Of a stretch of DNA of 64,000 nt, positions 23,826 to 33,201 are shown in pieces. A program made the position numbers and the translations under genes. Source of the stretch: Caprella mutica. Its lineage: Eukaryota; Arthropoda; Malacostraca; Amphipoda; Caprellidae. The stretch covers positions 442,715 through 506,714 of the forward strand of contig CANNZV010001032.1 in NCBI GenBank assembly GCA_947561585.1. Reading direction: 5' to 3'. Under the pieces are notes generated by a model, which saw only the letters and a program-made list of their open reading frames with translations, had not been told where the DNA came from and did not search any database. How positions within the stretch are numbered: the stretch's first letter is position 1; each line of letters begins with the position of its first letter.

Positions 23826-26800
23826 ATGAAACCCTCATCATCGCTGGGTAGGCTATGCCTGCCGAGTATCCTTGCGTCTCTTAGTCTAGTCCCGTGGTCT
23901 ACGAGCCAGGCAGACGTCATTATCAATGAGATCAGCGCCGCCAGCCATGAGCGTGTTCTTCGCTTCGACGAGCAAGATCGTCCACGTATGGGTGCCGGCC
24001 TCGGATGGATGGATTCAGGCTATGATCAGTCCCATTGGAAGACGGGGGCTCAGCCTTTCGGTTTCGGATCTGATAAGGCAACGAATCTCCGAGATGAGAT
24101 GCAAGGAGTGACACCATCACTCTATCTTCGGAAGACTTTTAACATTTCGGCCGATGTCGCGGCGCTTCGCAAACACTTCAGGATTCGGGCCAAGTTCGAT
24201 GACGCTTTCGTGGCGTATGTGAATGGAGTTGAGATCGGCCGGGCTAACCTGGGCAGAGAGAATGGCTTCGTCTATGCAGATCAGACGAGTCTCAATAAGA
24301 TTTCTAGCTCAGATGCGAACAAGTTTCACAATGTGGATGGCCCTTGGGCTGACGAGGTCTTGGTGGAAGGTGAGAATGTCTTGGCCATCCAAGTCCATAA
24401 CACAGTCCCTGAGGCGTTGGATGAAGATGAACTCGACGATGACACGACGCTTCATTTCGAAGCGGAGCTTTCGATTGGGCTGGGTATCTTCAAAGGAGAG
24501 CCTTCTACGGCAATTTCCTTTGAGAATGACGACTTCAGTTATTTCGTCGGTGTGATCGAGCCTTCGGGCGGTCTCTACGACCATCAGCTAATCGGTTCAG
24601 CCGTCTTCGAGAACGACTTCTCGGATTGGATCGAGTTGCACAACAATGGGGCTGAGCCAGTAAATCTCACGGGATGGTCTCTGAGTGATGATAAGGATGT
24701 TCCCAAACTTTGGGAGTTTCCCGCAGACACAACGATCGAGGCAGGCGGCTACCTGGTTGTCTTAGCAGATGACCTTGGAGATGCGGGAGCAGGGGGCGCT
24801 TACCTCCATACAAATTTCAAGCTTTCTAGCTCGGGGGATGACGTTCGTCTCTATAACGATGCTGAAGAACTTGTTAGTGAATTGAATAACTTTCCTAGCC
24901 AAGACACATTTCACTCTTACGGTGCTCCTGAGGGAGGTGGCGACTTTGTCTACCACGCCTGGCCCACCCCGGGAGCCCCAAATCTCGGTGAAGGCCTTGC
25001 TGATGTAGTGAAGGCTCCTAAGTATAGTGTGAGTCGTGGGTTCTACGAAGAAGCGGTTACACTAGAGCTGACATCGGCGACAGAGGGCGCTGAAATTCGC
25101 TTCACGACGGATGGTTCAGCGCCGACTCCCTGGAATGGCGAGGTCTACAACTCAGCTATCACCATCGAGGCGGTGGACGACAAGACTGGCACCGTCGTGC
25201 GTGCGGCTGCCTTCAAAGAAGGCATGATGACTTCTAAAGTGAAAACGCATACCTATCTCATTGGACAGGATGAGGCCTTTAAAGGTATTCCGGCGATCAG
25301 TCTCGTGGGCGATGCTGAGAAGACGTTCTACGCGCCCCATGGAGTGATGACAGTGGACGGTGGTGCGGGACTCGGTGATAGCTGGAGAGCTACGGGGATT
25401 CAGGACTACTACATGCCTTATGGGCATGGGCGCCCATTCGAGCGGAAGGCTTCCATGGAGCTGATCTATGCTGATGAGGATGGCGAACACGTGCAACTTG
25501 AGGCCGGCGTTCGTCTGGCTGCTAGTGACTGGTCCCGCGGACGATTCCAGCTGAATCAAACAGATGCTAGTCCTTGGCCAAGCAATGCGGCACACAAACC
25601 TTCGTTCAATGTCTTCTTCCGTGATGAATACGGGGACGACGAACTCGACTTTCCCTTAGTCAGTAATTACTCGGTGCGTAAGTTTGATCAGCTGCGTCTC
25701 CGAGCTGGTAAGAATGACATTCGGAATCCTTGGATTCGTGATGAATTGGCCCGCCGCCTCTTTGGAGATACGGGTCAATTAAGTTCGCAGGGAGTTCAAA
25801 GCGCTCTCTTCGTGAATGGCGTTTACAAGGGCTACTACAATGCGGTTGCTCGACTTCGGACGACCTTGTTTCAGCAACACTACGGCAGCAGCGAGCCTTG
25901 GGACATCAAACACATTCGCGCATGGACCGAAGGCGATGACACCGCCTACGAAGAAGCGGTGGATTTGTTAGAGAAAGATCTGGATAACCTCGAGAATTAT
26001 CAGGCAGCGCTCGCCATGGTGGATCCTGTCAATATCGCAGACTATTTAATTGTGAATACTTACGGGGCAACCTGGGATTGGCCGCATAACAATTTCGTCA
26101 TGGCTCGTGAACGCTCAGAAACGGGCAAGTGGCGAATGTATATGTGGGATGCTGAAGGCACGTTCGGTCAGAATGGCCAGCACGGGCAATCTCGAAAGGT
26201 GATTCAAACCGACATTCTTAATAACACTCGTACCAACTCAAATAATAAGAACATCGTAGAGATGTCGAAGCTTCTGATGGACTCTTCTGAGTTCCGCTTG
26301 CTCTTTGCTGATCGCCTTCAGAAACATTTCCACTCTCCTAATGGGGCATTGACTGAGGACAATGCTATTCGCCGGATGGAAGAGTTGAGTGATGAGATCG
26401 AGCCGCTCATGCGCTTCTCTGGGAACAATGCGCCAGATATTGGCGGGATCCGCAGTTGGATCCGAGCACGGGAAAATGAACTCTTTGGGAAAGGTCACTT
26501 CACCGATGTGGGCCTTTGGCCTGACATTCAGGCCCCTTCTTTCAGGAAGCATGGCGGTACGGTAGAAGCAGGATTTGAAGCTAAGATTAGTGCGGGTTCT
26601 ATCTTCAATCCTCAGCCAGGTGACATTGTCTACACGACGGATGGCTCTGATCCGCGCCTCATGGGCGGCGAACTTAACCCGACGGCGAAAGTGTATGTCA
26701 CGGCAGACGGGGTAGTCCTAGCCGAGTCCGCCAGCGTGAAAGCTCGAGTTAAAAATGGTGACGACTGGAGCGCCATTACTTCTGCCGATTTCTTGGTCGA

Positions 26801-27761
26801 TCTGATTCCTGCCACAGCAGACTCATTCGTCATTTCCGAGATCATGTATGATCCCGCTGTGCCATCCGAAGCGGAAGTGGCTGCTGGTCATAGTAAATCA
26901 GACTTCGAATACATCGAGATCTTCAACGCCTCAGAGACTGCCATTGACCTCAGTAATCTCAGCCTGATAGAAGGCGTCCGTTTTGACTTCAACTCGGGTT
27001 TCTTGACGTCTCTTGCTCCTATGAGTTATGCGGTGATCGTTGGGGATCTAGAGGCCTTTCAGATGCGTTATGGCATGGGCATGGCTATCGCTGGAAAGTT
27101 TGGCAAGAGCCTAAACAATGACGGCGAGACATTCGAAATCATCACCTCTCTAGGCGAAAGCCTCAAGAAGGTGACCTATTCTGATCGTGATCCGTGGCCT
27201 GCTCAGGCAGACGGAGAAGGTTTCTCCTTGGAGCTGGTCAGCCCTACAGACAATCCAGATCCGAATGACGCGACAAGCTGGACGATCGCGGCAGCCCCGG
27301 GTGGTTCTCCTGGAGCGGCGACAGGTGAAACGGGTGGAGGTGGTGGAGATACGACCTATGATGTTTGGAAGGCCGCTCATTTCAGTGGCGCGGAGCTGAG
27401 CAATGACGCTATCTCGGGCCCTAACGGTGATCCGGATGGCGACTCGCAAACGAACTTGTTAGAGTTTGTTGCAGGCACCTTGCCAAAGGATGTCCAGTCA
27501 GTCTCTTCCATCGTGGTGGGTGAGGACGCAGGTCACGTCACTCTGAATCTGACAAAGCTTAACGCTGCTGCTGGAGTCTCGGATATACTCGAGTGGTCGA
27601 ATGATTTGCAGGGCTTTAGTGATGCGAGCGCAAGCTTCAGTGTTCAGTCTCAGGAAGATGCTGGCAATGGCGTCTCCCGTGTGACCTATCGTAGTAATGA
27701 TAGTCGCGAAGTGCTCGGCGAGGACATCGGCTTTATACGCCGCCGAGTCGATCTAAACTAA
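23826..27761 (+). CDS. Large secreted CotH/lamin-tail protein
   Basis: A 1311-residue extracellular protein. The signal peptide ends at about residue 29. Residues about 45-215 form a beta-sandwich with FRIRAKFDDAFVAYVNGVEIG, common at the start of such proteins in Verrucomicrobiota. Residues about 240-370 are a lamin-tail domain (DFSDWIELHNNGAEPVNLTGWSL, split here as a family hallmark). Residues about 395-465 are a chitobiase-like beta domain (IRFTTDGSAPTP). Residues about 480-870 are CotH kinase-like (GYYNAVARLRTTLFQQHYG, NNFVMARERSETGKWRMYMWD). Residues about 900-1160 repeat the chitobiase-like and lamin-tail pair, and the tail has GPNGDPDGDSQTNLLEF. The role is probably attachment or spore-coat-like protein phosphorylation at the cell surface; it is not demonstrated in bacteria of this phylum. 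Confidence 0.9.
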   Translation: MKPSSSLGRLCLPSILASLSLVPWSTSQADVIINEISAASHERVLRFDEQDRPRMGAGLGWMDSGYDQSHWKTGAQPFGFGSDKATNLRDEMQGVTPSLYLRKTFNISADVAALRKHFRIRAKFDDAFVAYVNGVEIGRANLGRENGFVYADQTSLNKISSSDANKFHNVDGPWADEVLVEGENVLAIQVHNTVPEALDEDELDDDTTLHFEAELSIGLGIFKGEPSTAISFENDDFSYFVGVIEPSGGLYDHQLIGSAVFENDFSDWIELHNNGAEPVNLTGWSLSDDKDVPKLWEFPADTTIEAGGYLVVLADDLGDAGAGGAYLHTNFKLSSSGDDVRLYNDAEELVSELNNFPSQDTFHSYGAPEGGGDFVYHAWPTPGAPNLGEGLADVVKAPKYSVSRGFYEEAVTLELTSATEGAEIRFTTDGSAPTPWNGEVYNSAITIEAVDDKTGTVVRAAAFKEGMMTSKVKTHTYLIGQDEAFKGIPAISLVGDAEKTFYAPHGVMTVDGGAGLGDSWRATGIQDYYMPYGHGRPFERKASMELIYADEDGEHVQLEAGVRLAASDWSRGRFQLNQTDASPWPSNAAHKPSFNVFFRDEYGDDELDFPLVSNYSVRKFDQLRLRAGKNDIRNPWIRDELARRLFGDTGQLSSQGVQSALFVNGVYKGYYNAVARLRTTLFQQHYGSSEPWDIKHIRAWTEGDDTAYEEAVDLLEKDLDNLENYQAALAMVDPVNIADYLIVNTYGATWDWPHNNFVMARERSETGKWRMYMWDAEGTFGQNGQHGQSRKVIQTDILNNTRTNSNNKNIVEMSKLLMDSSEFRLLFADRLQKHFHSPNGALTEDNAIRRMEELSDEIEPLMRFSGNNAPDIGGIRSWIRARENELFGKGHFTDVGLWPDIQAPSFRKHGGTVEAGFEAKISAGSIFNPQPGDIVYTTDGSDPRLMGGELNPTAKVYVTADGVVLAESASVKARVKNGDDWSAITSADFLVDLIPATADSFVISEIMYDPAVPSEAEVAAGHSKSDFEYIEIFNASETAIDLSNLSLIEGVRFDFNSGFLTSLAPMSYAVIVGDLEAFQMRYGMGMAIAGKFGKSLNNDGETFEIITSLGESLKKVTYSDRDPWPAQADGEGFSLELVSPTDNPDPNDATSWTIAAAPGGSPGAATGETGGGGGDTTYDVWKAAHFSGAELSNDAISGPNGDPDGDSQTNLLEFVAGTLPKDVQSVSSIVVGEDAGHVTLNLTKLNAAAGVSDILEWSNDLQGFSDASASFSVQSQEDAGNGVSRVTYRSNDSREVLGEDIGFIRRRVDLN

Positions 27762-27782
27762 ACTAAGCTAGCGAACCTCTTC

Positions 27783-28448
27783 TCAAGGAGAGATCCTTTC
27801 GAGGATCTCTCCTAAGGAGGTCTCTGCCAGGCTACCAAGTTTCAACGTCGCCTCAGAGAAGTCTGAATGCTGAGTGACTTGGTTAGGCACAATCACGCAG
27901 GGAATTCCAGCCGCGACAGCCGCCGTGAGTCCATTGTGAGAATCTTCGAAGACGAGGGCCTCATTTGCAGAAACGTCTAGCATCTCTGCCGCTGTGACAA
28001 AGAGTTCGGGCGATGGCTTGGCCGCACTCACATGGTCAAGCGTACGCACGACTTGGAAATGGTCCGTCAAGTTTAGCCGGGCCAACCAGGGATCAATCCA
28101 GTCCGAAGGAGAGCTGGAAGCGATCGCGAGTTTTAGTCCTGCAGCAGCCGCTTGGTGGAGTATGTCGCGCACTCCTGGCAGGGTATCGCGGTCTGCGAGG
28201 ACTTCCTTGACGCGAGTCTTGTGGGCACTGTGAAGCGAATCGACATCGACTGGTTTACCGATGAGGTCCTGCAAGTGCTGGATAGGATCAAAGCGTTGGA
28301 TGGTAGAGCCCACGCATTGGACATAGGTCTCCAAGGTCAGATCATGACCATGCTCTTGATACAGCTGACGCCAGGAATCGTAGAGTGGTGTTTCCGTATC
28401 GACGACAAGTCCGTCGAAATCAAAGATGAGTGCCTTTGTCAGATCCAC
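27783..28448 (-). CDS. HAD-superfamily hydrolase, beta-phosphoglucomutase-like
   Basis: A 221-residue phosphatase or phosphomutase of HAD subfamily I with an alpha-helical cap. Motif I is FDFDGLVVDTE (Asp10 and Asp12), motif II is LAIASSSPSDW, motif III has the Lys in AAKPSPELF, and motif IV is VFEDSHNG. The reaction is dephosphorylation or intramolecular phosphate transfer on a small sugar phosphate in the cytoplasm; the substrate is undetermined. It follows fabI by three bases on the same strand, so they are probably co-transcribed, although a functional link is not obvious. Confidence 0.9.
   Translation of the reverse strand: MDLTKALIFDFDGLVVDTETPLYDSWRQLYQEHGHDLTLETYVQCVGSTIQRFDPIQHLQDLIGKPVDVDSLHSAHKTRVKEVLADRDTLPGVRDILHQAAAAGLKLAIASSSPSDWIDPWLARLNLTDHFQVVRTLDHVSAAKPSPELFVTAAEMLDVSANEALVFEDSHNGLTAAVAAGIPCVIVPNQVTQHSDFSEATLKLGSLAETSLGEILERISP
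27786..27813. terminator. Hairpin overlapping the end of the HAD gene
   Basis: The arms AGGAGAGATCC and GGATCTCTCCT pair over 11 bases around a TTTCGA loop. The hairpin lies partly inside the last codons of the HAD gene and 25 bases after the stop of the convergent CotH gene. No T run follows on either strand, so termination is plausible rather than certain; the symmetry may also come from the repeated codons. Confidence 0.4.
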
Positions 28449-28451
28449 AGT

Positions 28452-29222
28452 CTACATGCCCATGATCTGATAGCCACCGTCGACATAGATGACTTGGCCA
28501 GTGATGGAGGCGGCACCGTCGCTTGCTAGAAAGACCCCAGTTTGTCCGAGCTCTTCACCAGTGCAACTCCGCTTGAGAGGGGCATGCTCGTTGTAGTGCT
28601 TCATCATGTCACCGAATCCACCGATACCGCGAGCGGCCAAGGTTTGCATGGGGCCTGCGCTGATGCAATTTACCCGGATCTTCTTCTCGCCAAGATCATA
28701 GGCGAGGTAACGGGTGGAAGCTTCTAGGCTGGCCTTGGCCACGCCCATAACATTGTAGTGAGGAACGACCTTCTCTGCTCCGTAGTAGCTCATGGCTACG
28801 ACACTGCCACCGTCAGTCATCATAGGGACCGCTCGCTGACATAGTGCGACTAGCGAGTAGGCGCTGATATCTTGAGACACGGCAAAGGCGTCTCGTGTGG
28901 TGCTGAGGAAGTCACCCATGAGTGCTTCACGAGGCGCGAATGCCACGGAGTGAAGCATGAGATCGATCTTATCCGTGTGGTCTTTCACCTTATCGAAGAA
29001 GCCATTGATCTGTTCATCGCTGGATACGTCACATGGATAGAGTGGGGTGTCTTCGCCGAAGGTCTGCGCGAGCTCGGTCACGTTGTCCTTCAGGCGATCG
29101 CCCTGGTAATTGAAGATCAACTTCGCGCCAGCATCTGACCAAGCTTTAGCAATGGACCAAGCAATACTGCGTTTGTTAGCAACGCCGAAGACAACAGCGG
29201 TCTTTCCACTAAGAATACTCAT
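28452..29222 (-). CDS. fabI: Enoyl-[acyl-carrier-protein] reductase [NADH]
   Basis: A 256-residue short-chain dehydrogenase-type enzyme of the FabI family. The N-terminal glycine-rich stretch (GKTAVVFGVANKRSIAWSIA) binds NADH. The active site has a Tyr followed after six residues by Lys (YNVMGVAK), as in FabI, and the end has the typical ITGQVIYVDGGYQIMGM. It carries out the last reduction in each round of fatty acid elongation in the cytoplasm. I chose the start at 29222 because it matches family length; five extra upstream codons are in frame. It precedes the HAD gene by three bases. Confidence 0.95.
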   Translation of the reverse strand: MSILSGKTAVVFGVANKRSIAWSIAKAWSDAGAKLIFNYQGDRLKDNVTELAQTFGEDTPLYPCDVSSDEQINGFFDKVKDHTDKIDLMLHSVAFAPREALMGDFLSTTRDAFAVSQDISAYSLVALCQRAVPMMTDGGSVVAMSYYGAEKVVPHYNVMGVAKASLEASTRYLAYDLGEKKIRVNCISAGPMQTLAARGIGGFGDMMKHYNEHAPLKRSCTGEELGQTGVFLASDGAASITGQVIYVDGGYQIMGM

Positions 29223-29281
29223 GTGCCCGCGTAACACGGCTGACCGGGCTTGTAAAGTAATGACCTTCAGCGAGGGCGGCG

Positions 29282-30085
29282 CTACTGCTGCTTGCCCATT
29301 TCTATCGAGCGTGCTGTGGCAGCATTGACCGCCGAAATGATGGCATTTCGGCCACCCTCGCGTTCCAGCGCAGCGATCGCCCGAATGGTGGTCCCTCCAG
29401 GGCTGGTCACCTGGTCCTTAAGGACTCCAGGATGCTCTCCGCTGTCTAGGACCATCTTGGCAGCTCCCATAAATGTCTGGGCTGCCAGCTCGATCGCTAC
29501 AGGGCGGGGGAGCCCATTGAGAACACCAGCATCAGCCATGGCTTCTATCAGCACATAGACATAGGCCGGTCCACTACCACTGACGCCAGTGACAGCATCT
29601 AACAAACGCTCAGGAACTTCGTAGGCGACACCGATGGCTTCGAGTAAACTCTTGGTCAGCTTTCCATCTTCAGCCGTGGCGCGAGAGCCTAGCGTGAAGC
29701 CGGCTGCTCCTACACCGACCAGTGACGGCGTGTTCGGCATGACCCGAATGGCGCGTTGATCCTCGCCGAGATTCTGTTCCAAAGTCTCGAGGCTGACTCC
29801 TGCTGCGATCGAGATACACAGCGAGGGTGTCTTCGCATTGGAGATTTCTTGAGCGACCCAGGGAATGCCATCTGGCTTCACGCAGAGGAGGACGACATCG
29901 GCATTCTCTGCCACCACAAGATTGGATTCCGCAGCGACGGCTTTGGGTTCGGCTTCTGTCAGGGATTCGACTGCTGCCGGATAAGCGTCGAATACCCAGG
30001 CCTTCTCGATAGTTTCCGTCGCCGCGAGCATACCATGAAGGAGAGCGCTTCCCATCTTTCCGCAGCCAATGAGTCCGATTTGCAT
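29282..30085 (-). CDS. proC: Pyrroline-5-carboxylate reductase
   Basis: A 267-residue enzyme for the last step of proline synthesis, reducing 1-pyrroline-5-carboxylate with NAD(P)H. The N-terminus has the Rossmann motif IGLIGCGKMGSALLHGML, the middle has VLLCVKPDGI and RVMPNTPSLVGVGAAGF, and the C-terminal dimerisation domain has the family signature VTGVSGSGPAYVYVLIEAMAD and the active-site segment DQVTSPGGTTIRAI. Length and motifs are standard. It lies 60 bp upstream of fabI on the same strand. Confidence 0.96.
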   Translation of the reverse strand: MQIGLIGCGKMGSALLHGMLAATETIEKAWVFDAYPAAVESLTEAEPKAVAAESNLVVAENADVVLLCVKPDGIPWVAQEISNAKTPSLCISIAAGVSLETLEQNLGEDQRAIRVMPNTPSLVGVGAAGFTLGSRATAEDGKLTKSLLEAIGVAYEVPERLLDAVTGVSGSGPAYVYVLIEAMADAGVLNGLPRPVAIELAAQTFMGAAKMVLDSGEHPGVLKDQVTSPGGTTIRAIAALEREGGRNAIISAVNAATARSIEMGKQQ

Positions 30086-30136
30086 GCCGAATGTATAGAC
30101 TGTATTTACAATTTGTCGACTGCGGCGATGCCTACC

Positions 30137-30400
30137 CTAGCCGTGCGGCTGAAGTAAGAGTGATAGAGGGACGTCTTGAGCGCGTTCGGCATTGGGGACA
30201 CCACGCCGTGATGCGGTGCAGTCATAGTATTCCAGACCTAATCCGTGTCCGAGAGCATTCCCAAGATGTTCGACCGCTTCGAAGCTAGCTCGCCGGGTTT
30301 GAGTCATGATGGGCTGATCTTGGAGACGTGAAAGATAACGCTCTTTCTTTAGCTGAGCACGTCGCAGGGTGAAGTAGTCTTGGGAGTTTGAGAGGTTCAT
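30137..30400 (-). CDS. Small hypothetical protein
   Basis: An 87-residue open frame upstream of proC on the same strand, ending 51 bases before it. I do not recognise it. The sequence has many Arg, Gln and Leu residues and no membrane segment. A plausible ATG and a clear gap upstream give it some support, but it may be only a chance frame. The next 168 bp up to 30569 hold no gene that I can see and probably carry the promoters of this gene and the divergent SHD1 gene. Confidence 0.35.
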   Translation of the reverse strand: MNLSNSQDYFTLRRAQLKKERYLSRLQDQPIMTQTRRASFEAVEHLGNALGHGLGLEYYDCTASRRGVPNAERAQDVPLSLLLQPHG

Positions 30401-30568
30401 GTAGTAGAGGGATGTTGTTCATCTATTAAACGGATTTGGTGGTCGAAAGATTCAATTGAACTTCATCATTCTTGTTTGTTGAGCGGGAGAAGGCCTTGTC
30501 CCTAGCAGAGTCTTAGATTGACTTTGTGTGATGTTTCGTCAGTATTAGTCTAGTTAACCTGTTAAAAA

Positions 30569-31270
30569 ATGTCTTACACGATCTGTCTCATTACTCTCGC
30601 CTTTCTGCTAATCGGAACCTTATCTCGGGCGGAAGAGGCGCCTCTTCGCACCTTTACGGATATTCAGGGGCGCAAGATTCAGGCGAAGGTGATTTCCAAG
30701 AAAGGCGATGACTTTATCGTCGAGCGGAAGGGGGGGAAACGCTTTCTCCTCAAGGTAGAGACGCTGTCTAAGGAAGACCAAGCCTTCCTTGATGAGTGGA
30801 AGGCGCCTAGGGTCGAGCTTGCTTTCGAGGTGAAGTGCAACAAGAAGCTGAGTGATACTAATCCCGGCGGGATTGATTCATTCGGACAGTTTGGCGCGAA
30901 GAAGGCATCTAAAGGCTACTGTTATGAGGTGACCCTTACGAACAAGAGCTTTGACGCCATGCCTGAGCTAGAAGTGAGGTACAAGCTATTTAAGAGCATC
31001 TCCGGCTCCACTCGAACTGGGACCGAGGTGAGCCAAGCGGGACAGGGCAAACTTCTCTTCCCCGAGATTGATCGGCTGAAGTCAGCGAGCAAAGAAACGG
31101 TCTCGGTCATCGCTTCAAAATCGACAAGTAGTAGCACCACCCTGTTCACCGATGGTTCTTCGGACAAGAGCTATAGCAGAACTCGTGAGAACCTTGCGGG
31201 CATTCTGGTCGAGATCTTTGATGGTGAGACGCTCATCAAGCGGCACACGCACGGCAGAGTTCTCAAGTAG
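30569..31270 (+). CDS. Secreted SHD1 (SLA1 homology 1)-like protein
   Basis: A 233-residue protein. Residues 1-21 are a signal peptide ending LSRAEE. Residues about 25-75 match the SHD1 pattern common in Verrucomicrobiota and Planctomycetes: FTDIQGRKIQAKVISKKGD, then IVERKGGKRFLLKVETLSKED. The rest (about 80-233) is a beta-rich domain with YCYEVTLTNKSFD and VEIFDGETLIKRHTHGR, probably an immunoglobulin-like fold. The function is unknown; SHD1 binds peptides in eukaryotes, but bacterial roles are not known. No gene is coupled to it. Confidence 0.8.
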   Translation: MSYTICLITLAFLLIGTLSRAEEAPLRTFTDIQGRKIQAKVISKKGDDFIVERKGGKRFLLKVETLSKEDQAFLDEWKAPRVELAFEVKCNKKLSDTNPGGIDSFGQFGAKKASKGYCYEVTLTNKSFDAMPELEVRYKLFKSISGSTRTGTEVSQAGQGKLLFPEIDRLKSASKETVSVIASKSTSSSTTLFTDGSSDKSYSRTRENLAGILVEIFDGETLIKRHTHGRVLK

Positions 31271-31289
31271 GTCTCCGTAAATAAAAGTG

Positions 31290-31319
31290 CCGCCTCCGCG
31301 TAAGGGTGCGGGGACGGCG
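31290..31319 (-). terminator. Hairpin between the SHD1 gene and the ECF sigma gene
   Basis: GCCGCCTCCGC pairs with GCGGGGACGGC with one mismatch and one G-T pair around an eight-base loop. On the minus strand the hairpin is followed by CACTTTTATTTAC, a T-rich run, so it fits best as the terminator of the minus-strand sigma gene. It also lies 20 bases after the plus-strand SHD1 gene. Confidence 0.5.
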
Positions 31320-31441
31320 ATAAGCAGGATTGTGTCGCGGCAACCCTACTCACTTATCATAGATGCAGGTCGTTGGCAGAAAGTCACAGAAGTTTAGAGA
31401 AACTTTCGCCTTACTTCATCCCAACGGGCTCGGGATAGCTG

Positions 31442-32038
31442 CTAGCGGAAATCTTCGCGCTGAATCGAGCTTCGAAGCGTGCGAACTCCCCGGCGGATCC
31501 GTGCTTTCACCGTGCCCAGAGGCTCTCCGAGTTGCACCGCAATCTCGCTTTGCGTGAGTCCACTGAAGTAGGCTAGCTCGACGACTCGCTTCTGTTCAGG
31601 AGTCAGCTTGATCACGGCCTCACGAACTGCGATCGAACTCTCATTTGATTCTACCGTTTCACTAAGCGTGCACGACACCTTGTTATGAGTGGCATCGACC
31701 TCTTCATGGAAGCGCTCATTTAGTGATGAACGACGCTGTTTGCTACGAAAGCGATCGATCGCGCGATTTCTAGCTAGTGTCCTCAACCAAGTGAGTGGTT
31801 TGCCGCGCTGTTGATCATAGAGTTCGGGGCGCTGCCACAACTTCACAAGGATCTCTTGGCAGACATCCTGAACATCGTCAGGGTTGTTGAGGACTTTATA
31901 AATTGTGGCAAATAGAACTCCCTCAACAAGTTGGGAGAGTTCAGTGAAGGCTTTCTCATCTCCGTTTTGGATGTGTACCATGAGCGGTACGAGTTTGTCA
32001 TTTAGAAGAGTTGAGGCGTTTGGGAGTTCCTTGTTCAT
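31442..32038 (-). CDS. ECF-type RNA polymerase sigma factor (SigK-like)
   Basis: A 198-residue sigma factor. Region 2 includes FATIYKVLNNPDDVQDVCQEILVKLW (the -10 recognition helix follows as LTWLRTLARNRAIDRFRSK), and region 4 holds the helix-turn-helix LTQSEIAVQLGEPLGTVKARIRRG near residue 165. The spacing and lack of region 3 fit an ECF sigma. It lies 83 bp downstream of the MerR-type regulator on the same strand, so that protein may control it or be co-transcribed. No anti-sigma factor is next to it. Confidence 0.93.
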   Translation of the reverse strand: MNKELPNASTLLNDKLVPLMVHIQNGDEKAFTELSQLVEGVLFATIYKVLNNPDDVQDVCQEILVKLWQRPELYDQQRGKPLTWLRTLARNRAIDRFRSKQRRSSLNERFHEEVDATHNKVSCTLSETVESNESSIAVREAVIKLTPEQKRVVELAYFSGLTQSEIAVQLGEPLGTVKARIRRGVRTLRSSIQREDFR

Positions 32039-32121
32039 GATTTGTCTAATGTCGAGCCGTTATGTATAATCGGCTCGTCATTGCGGCAACGCCAAGTTGA
32101 ACAATCATTAAACGTAATAGT

Positions 32122-33096
32122 TCAGAGTTCGATTCCTTCGAGCTCCACCACGTCGCGCAGCGCATACTCCATCAGGGATCTTGCTTTGGCGGTGGTTTCA
32201 TGAAGTGCCTGATGCAGTGCTGCATCATCGGGATTGAGACTTTCGCAAGTCTCACAGTAGTTCTCAAAGGCTGTCAGGCTGGTCAGCAGATTGCCCAAAT
32301 GCTGTGGACATTCGCAATCGACTGCTGTGGAGATCTGTGAGGCTACCGCTAATTGGCGATCCGAATAAAGTCGGATCGGAATGCCAGTGTCGCTTTCGGG
32401 GTTGCGGGTTTGCGCTGGCCTCAGCGGCACGGCTCGTTTCGCCAATGAAATGTCTGCCGACAGAACGAGGGAGACTTCTTCGAGGTTCACTGGAGCACGG
32501 ACTGCTGTGATGTTCTTCAGTCCTCGCTGAATCAGATTAACGGTCGAACTCTGCGCAAAGTGATAGATAATGATGGCCCTCAGAGCCTGAGTGCGCTCGA
32601 TCAGGGCCTGTACTCGTGTAATCGTCTCGGCAAAGAGGGTGGGGCATTCGATCAGGAGAGTGTCTATGCTGGCTTCACCAGTCTCGGCTTCGGCCTTATC
32701 CAGAGTGTCATGGGCAGCGACGATCTCTGTTCCAGCAATCGCATTTCCGGAGATGCTGACCAGCTCGCTTAGCGTTTCTCCAACAATGAGAAGCCGCAGG
32801 CTAGCCCGAGGAGCCGGGCCCTGGCCATGCTCGACCTTAAGCCTGCTCTCGAGCTGGTCTGTCGTGAGTGCAGCGATCGTACCTATGGAATCGCCGCGAT
32901 CGATGAGCGTTTTAAGTAATGTCAGTCTCCGGATGTCTTGAGAATTGTAGCGCCGACGTTTGGAAGCGGATCGCTGAGGTTCCACCACTTGATGACGTTT
33001 CTCCCAGACCCGGATATTTGCGGTGGATACTCCGGTAAGGCGAGACACGGCACTGATCTCAAATAATTGCTCTTCTTCGTTCGGTTGCTGACTCAT
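32122..33096 (-). CDS. MerR-family regulator with Rossmann-like and Cys/His-rich C-terminal domains
   Basis: A 324-residue transcription factor. Residues about 11-80 are a MerR-type winged helix (FEISAVSRLTGVSTANIRVWEKRH, KRRRYNSQDIRRLTLLKTLI). Residues about 100-220 have a Rossmann or B12-binding-like pattern (SLRLLIVGETL, IDTLLIECPTL, ALRAIIIYH) but lack the DxHxxG cobalamin ligand motif of CarH/LitR. Residues about 240-320 carry Cys261, Cys263, His266, Cys281 and Cys284 in DCECPQHL and CETC, which could bind a metal or an iron-sulfur cluster. The gene is divergent from the ADP-ribosylglycohydrolase-like gene and upstream of the ECF sigma gene, so it may regulate both. The ligand is unknown. 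Confidence 0.88.
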   Translation of the reverse strand: MSQQPNEEEQLFEISAVSRLTGVSTANIRVWEKRHQVVEPQRSASKRRRYNSQDIRRLTLLKTLIDRGDSIGTIAALTTDQLESRLKVEHGQGPAPRASLRLLIVGETLSELVSISGNAIAGTEIVAAHDTLDKAEAETGEASIDTLLIECPTLFAETITRVQALIERTQALRAIIIYHFAQSSTVNLIQRGLKNITAVRAPVNLEEVSLVLSADISLAKRAVPLRPAQTRNPESDTGIPIRLYSDRQLAVASQISTAVDCECPQHLGNLLTSLTAFENYCETCESLNPDDAALHQALHETTAKARSLMEYALRDVVELEGIEL

Positions 33097-33201
33097 GGGC
33101 GGGTTGATTCTACGAAGACTATACGCCTTGGATCAGACCAGAAACGGTTTTCATACACGATTGCTCTCAGTCCGGTGGCCGATGCAGAGCGTTTCCTTCT
33201 T